The notes under the pieces are model-generated. The model was given only the letters and a program-made list of their open reading frames with translations, was not told where the DNA came from and made no database searches. The position numbers were made by a program, and so were the translations under genes. From the NCBI RefSeq assembly GCF_011170125.1, contig NZ_BLLN01000002.1, positions 1,397,501 through 1,461,500 of the forward strand: 64,000 nt of DNA. The letters run 5' to 3'. Of this stretch, positions 1 to 8,214 are shown piece by piece. Origin of the DNA: Streptomyces diastaticus subsp. diastaticus (GTDB taxonomy: Bacteria > Actinomycetota > Actinomycetes > Streptomycetales > Streptomycetaceae). Positions within the stretch are counted from its first letter, which is position 1. Each line of letters begins with the position of its first letter.

Positions 1-1128
1 ACCCCGCGCGCCACCAAGCAGCTGGTGGCGATGGGCATCGACATCTCCGAAGAGGCCGGCTGGTTGCGGAACAAGGGCCTGCGCATCATCGGCGGCGGCC
101 ACCGCCTCCAGCTCGACTGGCCGGATCTCGCCTCCTTCCCGGACTACGGACTGGTCCGCAAGCGCGACGACTTCGACGAGCAGCTCGCCCACCAGGCCCA
201 GAAGGCCGGCGCCCGCCTCCACGAGCGGTGCAACGTCGGCGCCCCCGTCACCGACCCGCGCACCGGCCGCATCGTCGGCGTCGAGGCCAAGCTCGGCGTG
301 GAGAAGACCCCGGTCACCTTCCACGCCCCGCTGGTCGTCGCCGCCGACGGCAACTCCACCCGCCTCTCCCTCGCCATGGGCCTGCACCGCCGCGAGGACC
401 GGCCGATGGGTGTCGCCGTCCGCACGTACTTCACCTCGCCCCGGCACGACGACGACTACCTGGAGTCCTGGCTGGAGCTGTGGGACAAGCGCGGCCCCGG
501 CCCGGACCGGCTGCTGCCGGGCTACGGCTGGGTCTTCGGCATGGGCGACGGCACCTCCAACGTCGGCCTCGGCGTCCTCAACACCTCCGCCTCCTTCAAG
601 GAGCTGGACTGGCGCGAGGTGCTGAAGGCGTGGACCGCCTCCATGCCCGAGGAGTGGGGCTACACCGAGGAGAACATGACGGGCCCGATCCGCGGCGCCG
701 CCCTCCCGATGGCCTTCAACCGCCAGCCGCACTACACCAAGGGCCTGCTCCTGGTCGGCGACGCGGGCGGCCTGGTCAACCCGTTCAACGGCGAGGGCAT
801 CGCCTACGCCATGGAGTCCGGGCAGATCGCGGCCGACGTCATCGTCCAGGCCCACGCCCGCACCACCCCGGCCCAGCGCGAGCGCGCCCTCCTCGGCTAC
901 CCCAAGGTCCTCAAGGAGACCTACGGCGGCTACTACTCCCTGGGCCGCGCCTTCGTGAAGCTCATCGGCAACCCGAAGGTCATGAAGCTCGCCACCGAAC
1001 GCGGCCTGACCCACCCGGTGCTGATGCGCTTCACCCTGAAGATGCTGGCCAACCTCACCGACCCCACCGGCGGCGACGCGATGGACCGCGTCATCAACGG
1101 CCTGACCAAGGTCGCGCCGAAGGCGTAG
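1..1128 (+). CDS. geranylgeranyl reductase family FAD-dependent oxidoreductase, 5'-truncated by the window edge
   Basis: FAD-dependent enzyme of the geranylgeranyl/digeranylgeranyl reductase family, which saturates isoprenoid double bonds. The frame is open to base 1, so the N-terminal Rossmann FAD motif lies outside the window and the Met at 25 is internal. Visible parts are the mid-protein segment VVAADGNSTR and the second FAD motif GDAGGLVNPFNGEG near 760-800, followed by a helical C-terminal cap. Since a complete complex I and a long-chain polyprenyl synthase follow, partial saturation of the menaquinone tail (a MenJ-like role) is the most plausible job, but membrane-lipid reduction is possible. 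It converges on the NlpC/P60 gene and shares its terminator. Confidence 0.88.
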   Translation, partial: TPRATKQLVAMGIDISEEAGWLRNKGLRIIGGGHRLQLDWPDLASFPDYGLVRKRDDFDEQLAHQAQKAGARLHERCNVGAPVTDPRTGRIVGVEAKLGVEKTPVTFHAPLVVAADGNSTRLSLAMGLHRREDRPMGVAVRTYFTSPRHDDDYLESWLELWDKRGPGPDRLLPGYGWVFGMGDGTSNVGLGVLNTSASFKELDWREVLKAWTASMPEEWGYTEENMTGPIRGAALPMAFNRQPHYTKGLLLVGDAGGLVNPFNGEGIAYAMESGQIAADVIVQAHARTTPAQRERALLGYPKVLKETYGGYYSLGRAFVKLIGNPKVMKLATERGLTHPVLMRFTLKMLANLTDPTGGDAMDRVINGLTKVAPKA

Positions 1129-1162
1129 CCGCGGTGCGGGGCGACCCGCACACACAGCGGAA

Positions 1163-1190
1163 GGCCCGCCTCCCCTCGGGGAGGCGGGCC
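1163..1190. terminator. bidirectional hairpin terminator
   Basis: A 12-13 bp perfect G+C-rich stem with a tiny loop lies between the convergent reductase (ends 1128) and NlpC/P60 gene (ends 1224). Its symmetry suits termination from both sides. There is no long T-tract, as is common in Streptomyces. Confidence 0.8.
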
Positions 1191-1223
1191 CTCGCGCGTT
1201 CTGGGGACGGGGGTACTGCTAGC

Positions 1224-2069
1224 TCACAGGACGCGGACCGCGCCGTCGGCCGGGTAGCCGGAGAGGTCCTGGATGACGACGCCCTTGCCGGGGTTGGCGG
1301 CGTCGAGGTACTGGCCGTTCCCGATGTACACACCGGTGTGGTAAGCCGAGCCCTGGCCACCCCAGTAGAGGATGTCGCCGACCTGGAGGTTGGAGGTGCC
1401 GACCTGGGTGCCGGCGGTCGACTGCTCCTGCGAGGTGCGCGGGAGGTCCACGCCGACCTGCTTGAAGGCGGCCTGGACGAGGCCGGAGCAGTCCCAGGAG
1501 TTGGGGCCGGTGCCGCCCATGACGTAGGCGTCGCCGACCTGCGCCTGGAGGAAGCTGATGACCGAGGCGACGGAGCCGCTGGCCGGGGCCGGGGCACTCT
1601 GGGCCGGGGCGGCGGCGGTGGAGCCGGAGGAGGACGTGGCGGCGGCGGTCTGCACGCCGGACAGGTCGGTGCGCTCGGCGCCGCGTGCGGCACGCTCGGC
1701 GGCGGCGCGCTCCTCGGCCGCCTTCTTCTCGGCGGCGGCCTCGGCCTTCCTCTCGGCCGCCTTCTGCGCCTTCTTGGCGTCCTTCACGGCCTTCTCGGCC
1801 GCGGTCTGCTGCTCGGCGCGGTACTGGTAGGCGTCGGCGGCCTGCTGCGTCGCCTCGGCGGACAGGGCCGCCTTCGAGGTGAGGGCCGCGGTCAGCGTGG
1901 GCATCTCGACGGTCTCGGTGACCGGTTCGGCGGCCGTGGCGGCGTTGGCGCTGCCGGCGACCGCGATGGTGCTGAGGACTCCACCGGCGACTCCGGCCCG
2001 CAGCGCCATGGTCGACGTGCTGCGGCGGCGGGGCTTCCGGTGGCTGCGTATGGGAGCGGAGTGGGACAT
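1224..2069 (-). CDS. secreted NlpC/P60 (C40) peptidoglycan endopeptidase
   Basis: A 281-residue cell-wall hydrolase predicted to cut stem peptides of peptidoglycan. Residues 1-20 are basic, 21-43 form a hydrophobic export signal with a likely cleavage after ANA, and about 70-133 form an Ala/Glu/Lys-rich coiled coil. A Ser/Ala/Pro linker leads to the C-terminal NlpC/P60 domain (about 168-281). The catalytic Cys is C194 (WDCSGLVQ) and the His is H244 (AYHTGVYIG). The third polar residue lies in LDAANPG and is less clear. The architecture matches the RipA-like hydrolases of Streptomyces. The gene is divergent from nuoA across about 820 bp. A MtrA-like repeat sits about 250 bp upstream. Confidence 0.9.
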   Translation of the reverse strand: MSHSAPIRSHRKPRRRSTSTMALRAGVAGGVLSTIAVAGSANAATAAEPVTETVEMPTLTAALTSKAALSAEATQQAADAYQYRAEQQTAAEKAVKDAKKAQKAAERKAEAAAEKKAAEERAAAERAARGAERTDLSGVQTAAATSSSGSTAAAPAQSAPAPASGSVASVISFLQAQVGDAYVMGGTGPNSWDCSGLVQAAFKQVGVDLPRTSQEQSTAGTQVGTSNLQVGDILYWGGQGSAYHTGVYIGNGQYLDAANPGKGVVIQDLSGYPADGAVRVL

Positions 2070-2315
2070 GGGACAAGCGCTATCAGGGCCGTCCGGTTAC
2101 CCACAAGAAACGTGGGGTGCGCCACAGCTGTCCGTTTTGCCCGCCGAACGGGCGGCGCACGGCCCCTTATTGACGCCACAACGGGCAAATCGGGCCGTCG
2201 TGATCATGCGTGTGATCACTGGTTTTCCGCGTTACGCCCGAATTGCCCACGGCATACCACCGCAGCGGGTCGTTGGCCAAGCCCCGGATTCGGCCGTCGG
2301 CGGCGACGTGGCGCA
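2070..2315 (-). promoter_or_regulatory. long, structured leader of the NlpC/P60 gene
   Basis: No gene is visible between the hydrolase start (2069) and the direct repeat at 2316. On the gene's strand three hairpins can be drawn: GTGCGCC at 2117-2123 pairs with GGCGCAC at 2154-2160, enclosing an inner hairpin at 2139-2153, and a CCCAC/GTGGG hairpin spans about 2100-2116. The palindrome GTGATCAC at 2212-2219 recurs at 2628-2635 on the nuo side. Some Streptomyces cell-wall hydrolase genes carry a c-di-AMP (ydaO) riboswitch, but I could not match its conserved core here. Confidence 0.3.
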
Positions 2316-2332
2316 GGTCACGGAACGGTCAC
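2316..2332 (-). promoter_or_regulatory. MtrA-like direct repeat upstream of NlpC/P60
   Basis: On the hydrolase strand GTGACC occurs twice with an 11-bp period (GTGACC, five bases, GTGACC). MtrA response regulators of actinobacteria bind direct repeats of GTRAC-type hexamers one helical turn apart, often upstream of cell-wall hydrolase genes. The match is by eye. Distance to the start codon is about 250 bp. Confidence 0.45.
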
Positions 2333-2751
2333 CGCGTCAGTTGCGTCCCGCGCGCTCGTGAACGCGTGCACGTGCCGCGGCGGGGAGGGGCTCCGGCCCC
2401 CCGTGGGGGCCCCCGTGGGGGTGCGGTGGCGATGAGTCCGCTTTCCGCCGGTCCGTCCCGGCCGGCCCGCGGGTCGGCCGGAGTTCCCGACTCCACTTGC
2501 GTGGGTCCGCGGAGGCGGCCTGTCCCTATATCAAGCCGTGACGTCCATCGCAAAGTTGCTCCGCGCGGATGATCTTGCTAGCGAAACCGCCTCTCACCTG
2601 CTCCGATGATCGAAGATGTCACCTCTGGTGATCACTCGGGTGCTTCGCGTGTGAAGATCACCGCTCATCCGACTTCATGATCCTTCGTCAGGTGGTGGAG
2701 ATCACAAAGACGTTGGTGACCCCCGTGTCGCAGATCACAGGGCGGCAGGCA

Positions 2752-2757
2752 TAGGAT
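2752..2757 (+). promoter_or_regulatory. putative nuoA -10 box
   Basis: TAGGAT resembles a Streptomyces housekeeping -10 hexamer and would place the transcript start near 2764, about 127 nt before nuoA. No good -35 hexamer is seen at the standard distance, so the promoter may need an activator or use another sigma factor. Confidence 0.4.
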
Positions 2758-2773
2758 GCGGGGCAGTTGGGCT

Positions 2774-2789
2774 TGTGAACTGCCTCACA
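2774..2789. promoter_or_regulatory. Rex operator (ROP) of the nuo operon
   Basis: TGTGAACTGCCTCACA matches the Streptomyces Rex site TGTGAACNNNTTCACA at 12 of 13 fixed positions. It lies about 10-25 nt downstream of the start predicted from the -10 box at 2752, a suitable place for a repressor roadblock. Rex senses the NADH/NAD+ ratio and releases DNA when NADH is high, which fits control of an NADH dehydrogenase. Confidence 0.75.
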
Positions 2790-2890
2790 TGTTCGCGATC
2801 TTCGTGGGCACGTCAGGTGGATCAGGCGGAATCGCCGAGCGGCCCACGTCGCCGAATGCAGTCAGTGCCGACTGAGAGGAGCGAGGAGCG

Positions 2891-3250
2891 GTGAACGCGT
2901 ATGCGCCCATCCTCGTACTGGGAGCCCTGGGGGCGGCCTTCGCGGTCTTCTCCGTGGTCATGGCCACCCTGATCGGACCGAAGCGGTACAACCGGGCCAA
3001 GCTCGAAGCCTACGAATGCGGCATCGAGCCGACCCCGACTCCGGCCGGCGGTGGGCGATTTCCCATCAAGTACTACCTGACGGCGATGCTCTTCATCGTC
3101 TTCGACATCGAGATCGTCTTCCTTTACCCCTGGGCCGTGAGCTTCGACGCCCTGGGGCTTTTCGGGCTCGTCGAGATGCTCCTCTTCGTGCTCACCGTCT
3201 TCGTCGCCTACGCCTACGTCTGGCGCCGCGGCGGCCTGGAATGGGACTGA
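2891..3250 (+). CDS. nuoA: NADH-quinone oxidoreductase subunit A
   Basis: A 119-residue membrane subunit of complex I with three transmembrane helices (about 5-28, 60-85, 90-112). Its conserved loop carries the family signature YECGIEP, next to the quinone site formed with NuoH, NuoB and NuoD. The GTG start at 2891 follows a purine-rich GAGAGGAGCGAGGAGC stretch. It is first of the 14-gene operon and is separated from nuoB by 51 nt, the largest spacing before the nuoG/nuoH junction. Confidence 0.96.
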   Translation: MNAYAPILVLGALGAAFAVFSVVMATLIGPKRYNRAKLEAYECGIEPTPTPAGGGRFPIKYYLTAMLFIVFDIEIVFLYPWAVSFDALGLFGLVEMLLFVLTVFVAYAYVWRRGGLEWD

Positions 3251-3301
3251 ACCGCACGCCCACGAGGGATCACGAGGGATAGAGGGGTCTGAGAGCCACC
3301 C

Positions 3302-3856
3302 ATGGGACTCGAAGAGAAACTTCCGAGCGGCTTCCTGCTCACCACCGTCGAACAGGCAGCGGGCTGGGTACGCAAGTCGTCCATGTTCCCGGCCACGTTC
3401 GGCCTCGCCTGCTGCGCCATCGAGATGATGACGACCGGCGCCGGCCGCTACGACCTGGCCCGGTTCGGCATGGAGGTCTTCCGCGGCTCGCCCCGGCAGG
3501 CGGATCTGATGATCGTCGCCGGGCGGGTCAGCCAGAAGATGGCACCCGTACTGCGCCAGGTCTACGACCAGATGCCCAACCCCAAGTGGGTCATCTCCAT
3601 GGGCGTCTGCGCGTCCTCGGGCGGCATGTTCAACAACTACGCGATCGTCCAGGGCGTCGACCACATCGTCCCCGTCGACATCTACCTCCCGGGCTGCCCG
3701 CCGCGACCCGAGATGCTCGTCGACGCGATCGTCAAACTCCACCAGAAGGTGCAGAGCTCCAAGCTCGGCGTCAACAGGGAGGAGGCGGCCCGCGAGGCGG
3801 AGGAAGCCGCCCTCAAGGCGCTGCCCACCATCGAGATGAAGGGGCTGCTGCGGTGA
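3302..3856 (+). CDS. nuoB: NADH-quinone oxidoreductase subunit B
   Basis: A 184-residue peripheral subunit holding the terminal 4Fe-4S cluster N2, which passes electrons to quinone. The expected ligands are present: adjacent C37 and C38 (FGLACCAIE), C103 ([10 protein letters not shown]) and C132 (PGCPPRPE). The C-terminal tail is rich in Glu and Ala. The ATG start has only a weak Shine-Dalgarno sequence. The stop overlaps the nuoC GTG (GTGA), so translation is probably coupled. Confidence 0.97.
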   Translation: MGLEEKLPSGFLLTTVEQAAGWVRKSSMFPATFGLACCAIEMMTTGAGRYDLARFGMEVFRGSPRQADLMIVAGRVSQKMAPVLRQVYDQMPNPKWVISMGVCASSGGMFNNYAIVQGVDHIVPVDIYLPGCPPRPEMLVDAIVKLHQKVQSSKLGVNREEAAREAEEAALKALPTIEMKGLLR

Positions 3857-4608
3857 GCGACAACCACCAGGAGCCCGAGGAGCGGCGCGAGGACTCCGCC
3901 CTCCCGGCCGCCCGCCGCGGGAACGACGACGTCATCGGCGTCCGCCGGGGCATGTTCGGCGCCAAGGACACCGGCGACACCAGCGGGTACGGCGGCCTCG
4001 TCCGCACCGTCGCGCTGCCCGGCCCGGCCACCCGGCCCTACGGCGGCCCGCGTGCGCGCGAGGGGTACGGCGTCTTCGACGAGATCGCCGACGAGCTGGA
4101 AGGCGCCCTCGACGAGCAGGGCCTGCTGCCGGAGAACGCCATCGACCGCACCGTGGTCGACCGCGGCGAACTCACCTTCCACATCGAGCGCGAGCACCTG
4201 CTGCGCGTCGCCCGCACCCTGCGCGACGACCCGGCGCTCCGGTTCGAGCTGTGCACCGGGGTCAGTGCCGTGCACTACCCCGAGGACAAGGGACGCGAGC
4301 TGCACGCCGTCTACCACCTGCGCTCGATCACCCACAACCGGCTGATCCGGCTGGAGGTCTCGGCCCCCGACGCCGACCCGCACGTCCCCTCGCTGGTCTC
4401 CGTCTACCCGACCAACGACTGGCACGAGCGCGAGGCCTACGACTTCTTCGGCCTCATCTTCGACGGTCACCCCGCGCTGACCCGGCTGATGATGCCCGAC
4501 GACTGGCAGGGCCACCCGCAGCGCAAGGACTACCCGCTCGGCGGCATCGCCGTCGAGTACAAGGGCGCCCAGATCCCGGCACCCGACCAGCGGAGGTCGT
4601 ACAGCTGA
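3853..4608 (+). CDS. nuoC: NADH-quinone oxidoreductase subunit C
   Basis: A 251-residue 30-kDa-type subunit of the peripheral arm. The family signature lies near the C-terminus: [19 protein letters not shown], then [11 protein letters not shown]. Residues 1-60 are a charged extension typical of actinobacterial NuoC. The start is GTG at 3853, overlapping the nuoB stop; the frame is open further upstream, but only this position gives the GTGA junction and the normal length. It ends in TGATG, which starts nuoD. Confidence 0.95.
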   Translation: MSDNHQEPEERREDSALPAARRGNDDVIGVRRGMFGAKDTGDTSGYGGLVRTVALPGPATRPYGGPRAREGYGVFDEIADELEGALDEQGLLPENAIDRTVVDRGELTFHIEREHLLRVARTLRDDPALRFELCTGVSAVHYPEDKGRELHAVYHLRSITHNRLIRLEVSAPDADPHVPSLVSVYPTNDWHEREAYDFFGLIFDGHPALTRLMMPDDWQGHPQRKDYPLGGIAVEYKGAQIPAPDQRRSYS

Positions 4609-5987
4609 TGAGCACTTCCCACCCCCGGCAGGAGGCCGGGCACGCAGCCACCGCCGAGGAGGACGCGGTCGGCTACTCGGCCGGGCGCGAGACCACCGAG
4701 GGCACCGTCTACACGGTGACCGGCGGCGACTGGGACGAGATCGCCGAGGCCGCGGCCAAGTCCGACGACGAGCGCATCATCGTCAACATGGGCCCCCAGC
4801 ACCCGTCCACCCACGGCGTGCTGCGGCTGATCCTGGAGATCGACGGCGAGACCGTCACCGAGGCCCGCTGCGGAATCGGTTACCTGCACACCGGCATCGA
4901 GAAGAACCTCGAGTACCGGACCTGGACGCAGGGCACCACATTCGTCACCCGCATGGACTACCTGACGCCCTTCTACAACGAGGCGGCCTACTGCCTCGGC
5001 GTGGAGAAGCTCCTCGGCATCGAGGACCAGGTGCCCGACCGCGCCTCCGTGATCCGCGTCCTGCTGATGGAGCTCAACCGGCTCTCCTCGCACCTGGTGG
5101 CCATCGCCACCGGCGGCATGGAGCTCGGCGCCACCACGATCATGATCTACGGCTTCCGCGACCGCGAAGTGGTCCTGGACATCTTCGAGCTGATCACCGG
5201 CCTGCGGATGAACCACGCGTTCATCCGCCCCGGCGGCCTCGCCCAGGACCTCCCGGCCGGCTCCCTCGACCAGGTCCGCGAGGCGGTCAGGACGCTCCGC
5301 CAGAACATCGACGAGTACGACAAACTCGCCACCGGGAACCCGGTGTTCCAGGGCCGCATGAAGGGCATCGGGCACCTCGACCTGGCCGGCTGCATGGCGC
5401 TCGGCATCACCGGGCCCGTGCTGCGCTCCACCGGCCTCCCGCACGACCTGCGCAAGACCGACCCGTACTGCGGCTACGAGACGTACGACTTCGAGGTGCC
5501 GACCGCCGACACCTGCGACTCCTACGGCCGGTTCCTCATCCGGCTCGCCGAGATGCGCGAGTCGCTGAAGATCGTCGAGCAGTGCCTCGACCGCCTCCGC
5601 GAGCCCGGCGAGGTCATGGTCTCCGACAAGAAGATCGCCTGGCCCGCGCAGCTCGCCCTCGGCCCCGACGGCCTCGGCAACTCCCTCGACCACATCAAGA
5701 AGATCATGGGCACCTCGATGGAGTCCCTGATCCACCACTTCAAGCTGGTCACCGAGGGCTTCCGGGTCCCGCCCGGCCAGGCGTACGCCGCCGTCGAGTC
5801 GCCCAAGGGCGAACTGGGCGCGCACGTCGTCTCCGACGGCTCCACCCGCCCCTACCGGGTCCACTTCCGCGACCCGTCCTTCACCAACCTCCAGGCCGTG
5901 GCGGCCATGTGCGAAGGCGGCCAGGTCGCCGACGTCATCGTCGCCGTCGCGTCCATCGACCCCGTGATGGGAGGCGTCGACCGGTGA
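4608..5987 (+). CDS. nuoD: NADH-quinone oxidoreductase subunit D
   Basis: A 459-residue 49-kDa-type subunit that forms the quinone-binding cavity with NuoB. It contains the hallmark [11 protein letters not shown] near residue 65, the conserved [10 protein letters not shown] and [11 protein letters not shown] segments, and the C-terminal [14 protein letters not shown] region and conserved terminal Arg. About 55 acidic residues precede the core. The start overlaps the nuoC stop (TGATG). This is the only nuoD in the window, which matters because the second nuo cluster has none. Confidence 0.97.
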   Translation: MSTSHPRQEAGHAATAEEDAVGYSAGRETTEGTVYTVTGGDWDEIAEAAAKSDDERIIVNMGPQHPSTHGVLRLILEIDGETVTEARCGIGYLHTGIEKNLEYRTWTQGTTFVTRMDYLTPFYNEAAYCLGVEKLLGIEDQVPDRASVIRVLLMELNRLSSHLVAIATGGMELGATTIMIYGFRDREVVLDIFELITGLRMNHAFIRPGGLAQDLPAGSLDQVREAVRTLRQNIDEYDKLATGNPVFQGRMKGIGHLDLAGCMALGITGPVLRSTGLPHDLRKTDPYCGYETYDFEVPTADTCDSYGRFLIRLAEMRESLKIVEQCLDRLREPGEVMVSDKKIAWPAQLALGPDGLGNSLDHIKKIMGTSMESLIHHFKLVTEGFRVPPGQAYAAVESPKGELGAHVVSDGSTRPYRVHFRDPSFTNLQAVAAMCEGGQVADVIVAVASIDPVMGGVDR

Positions 5988-6865
5988 CCGCCACACCGCC
6001 CAGCCCCTCGGTGGCCCTGGGCATGCCCCAGCTCCCCGCCCCCGCGTACCCGGCCGAGACCCACGCCCGGCTCAAGGCCGACGCCGAGGCGATCATCGCC
6101 CGCTACCCGGACTCCCGCTCCGCGCTGCTGCCGATGCTCCACCTCGTCCAGTCCGAGGAGGGGTACGTCACCCGGACCGGCATGGCCTTCTGCGCCGAAC
6201 TCCTCGGCCTGACCACCGCCGAGGTCACCGCCGTCGCCACCTTCTACACGATGTACCGGCGCAAGCCCTCGGGCGACTACCAGGTCGGGGTCTGCACCAA
6301 CACGCTCTGCGCCGTCATGGGCGGCGACGCCATCTTCGACGAGCTGAAGGAGCACCTCGGCGTCGGCAACGACGAGACCACCGAGGACGGCAGGATCACC
6401 CTGGAGCACATCGAGTGCAACGCGGCGTGCGACTACGCGCCCGTGGTGATGGTGAACTGGGAGTTCTTCGACAACCAGACGCCCGACTCCGCCAAGCGCC
6501 TCGTCGACGACCTCCGCGAGGGCCGCACCGTCGAGCCCACCCGGGGCGCGCCGCTGTGCACCTACAAGGAGACCGCGCGCATCCTCGCCGGCTTCCCCGA
6601 CGAGCGGCCGGGCGCGGTCGAGGCCACCGGCGGCGCCGGGCCCGCCTCGCTGATCGGCCTGAAGCTCGCCAAGGGCGAACTGCCGCAGCAGCGGGTCGTC
6701 CACCCGCGCGGCCAGGACGGCGCCGACGCCCCCGACGCCACCGGCCACGCCCCCTCGCCCGCCGGACACCTCAGCTCACACGACGCGCCGCAGCAGACCG
6801 CGCCCGCCGACCCGGAGAACCCGGCCGGTCCGGTCACCGGCGACGGCTCCGAGGAGGGGAAGTGA
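5984..6865 (+). CDS. nuoE: NADH-quinone oxidoreductase subunit E
   Basis: A 293-residue 24-kDa-type thioredoxin-fold subunit carrying 2Fe-2S cluster N1a of the NADH module. The ligand pairs are visible as CTNTLC and CNAAC. After the conserved core (to about residue 185) runs a roughly 100-residue Ala/Pro/Gly-rich tail that looks disordered; most homologues are shorter. The GTG start overlaps the nuoD stop. Confidence 0.95.
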   Translation: MTATPPSPSVALGMPQLPAPAYPAETHARLKADAEAIIARYPDSRSALLPMLHLVQSEEGYVTRTGMAFCAELLGLTTAEVTAVATFYTMYRRKPSGDYQVGVCTNTLCAVMGGDAIFDELKEHLGVGNDETTEDGRITLEHIECNAACDYAPVVMVNWEFFDNQTPDSAKRLVDDLREGRTVEPTRGAPLCTYKETARILAGFPDERPGAVEATGGAGPASLIGLKLAKGELPQQRVVHPRGQDGADAPDATGHAPSPAGHLSSHDAPQQTAPADPENPAGPVTGDGSEEGK

Positions 6866-8214
6866 TGACGGTGGCCACCGAGATGAACCAGACCAGCCCC
6901 GACAAGCTGCTCGCTCCGGTCCTCTCCGCCTTCTGGGACCAGCCCGAGTCCTGGACCCTGGAGACCTACCGCCGCCACGACGGCTACGAGGGCCTGCGAA
7001 AAGCCCTCGCGATGAGCCCCGACGACCTCATCGCGTACGTGAAGGACGCCGGGCTGCGCGGCCGGGGCGGCGCCGGCTTCCCCACCGGGATGAAGTGGCA
7101 GTTCATCCCGCAGGGCGACGACAAACCGCACTACCTCGTCGTCAACGCGGACGAGTCCGAGCCCGGCACCTGCAAGGACATCCCGCTCCTCTTCGCCAAC
7201 CCGCACTCCCTCATCGAAGGCATCGTGATCGCCTGCTACGCGATCCGCTCCAGCCACGCCTTCATCTACCTGCGCGGCGAGGTCGTCCCCGTCCTGCGGC
7301 GCCTGCACGAGGCGGTCCGCGAGGCCTACGCGGCCGGATACCTCGGCAAGGACGTCCTCGGCAGCGGACTCGACCTCGAACTCACCGTGCACGCGGGCGC
7401 CGGCGCCTACATCTGCGGCGAGGAGACCGCCCTCCTCGACTCGCTCGAAGGCCGTCGCGGCCAGCCGCGCCTGCGGCCCCCCTTCCCCGCCGTGGCCGGC
7501 CTCTACGCCTGCCCCACCGTGGTGAACAACGTCGAGTCGATCGCGTCGGTTCCCGCCATCCTCCAGCAGGGCAAGGAGTGGTTCCGCTCGATGGGCAGCG
7601 AGAAGTCCCCGGGCTTCACGCTCTACTCGCTCAGCGGCCACGTCGCCGGACCCGGCCAGTACGAGGCGCCGCTCGGCATCACCCTGCGCCAGCTCCTCGA
7701 CATGAGCGGCGGCATGCGCCCCGGCCACCGCCTCAAGTTCTGGACCCCCGGAGGCTCCTCCACCCCGATGTTCACCGACGAGCACCTCGACGTCCCCCTC
7801 GACTACGAGGGCGTCGGCGCCGCCGGCTCCATGCTCGGCACCAAGGCGCTCCAGTGCTTCGACGAGACCACCTGCGTGGTCCGCGCCGTCACCCGCTGGA
7901 CGGAGTTCTACGCCCACGAGTCCTGCGGCAAGTGCACCCCCTGCCGCGAAGGGACGTACTGGCTCGTCCAGTTGCTCCGCGACATCGAGGCCGGCAAGGG
8001 AAGGATGGCCGACCTCGACAAGCTGAACGACATCGCCGACAACATCAACGGCAAGTCCTTCTGCGCGCTCGGCGACGGCGCGGCGTCCCCCATCTTCTCC
8101 TCGCTCAAGTACTTCCGCGACGAGTACGAACAGCACATCACCGGCAAGGGCTGCCCCTTCGACCCCGCGAAGTCGACGCTCTGGGCGGACCAGCACCTGG
8201 AGGCCAAGGCATGA
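6865..8214 (+). CDS. nuoF: NADH-quinone oxidoreductase subunit F
   Basis: A 449-residue flavoprotein subunit that binds NADH and FMN and carries 4Fe-4S cluster N3. It shows the glycine-rich segment [13 protein letters not shown], the FMN/NAD segment [14 protein letters not shown], and the cluster motif [13 protein letters not shown] with the distant Cys in SFCALGDGA. The start overlaps the nuoE stop (TGATG). The next gene, nuoG, overlaps its stop as ATGA. Confidence 0.97.
   Translation: MTVATEMNQTSPDKLLAPVLSAFWDQPESWTLETYRRHDGYEGLRKALAMSPDDLIAYVKDAGLRGRGGAGFPTGMKWQFIPQGDDKPHYLVVNADESEPGTCKDIPLLFANPHSLIEGIVIACYAIRSSHAFIYLRGEVVPVLRRLHEAVREAYAAGYLGKDVLGSGLDLELTVHAGAGAYICGEETALLDSLEGRRGQPRLRPPFPAVAGLYACPTVVNNVESIASVPAILQQGKEWFRSMGSEKSPGFTLYSLSGHVAGPGQYEAPLGITLRQLLDMSGGMRPGHRLKFWTPGGSSTPMFTDEHLDVPLDYEGVGAAGSMLGTKALQCFDETTCVVRAVTRWTEFYAHESCGKCTPCREGTYWLVQLLRDIEAGKGRMADLDKLNDIADNINGKSFCALGDGAASPIFSSLKYFRDEYEQHITGKGCPFDPAKSTLWADQHLEAKA

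Noticed and set aside
2070..2315. c-di-AMP (ydaO) riboswitch before the NlpC/P60 gene
   Set aside because: Hairpins can be drawn, but I could not find the conserved G-rich and pseudoknot segments of that riboswitch.
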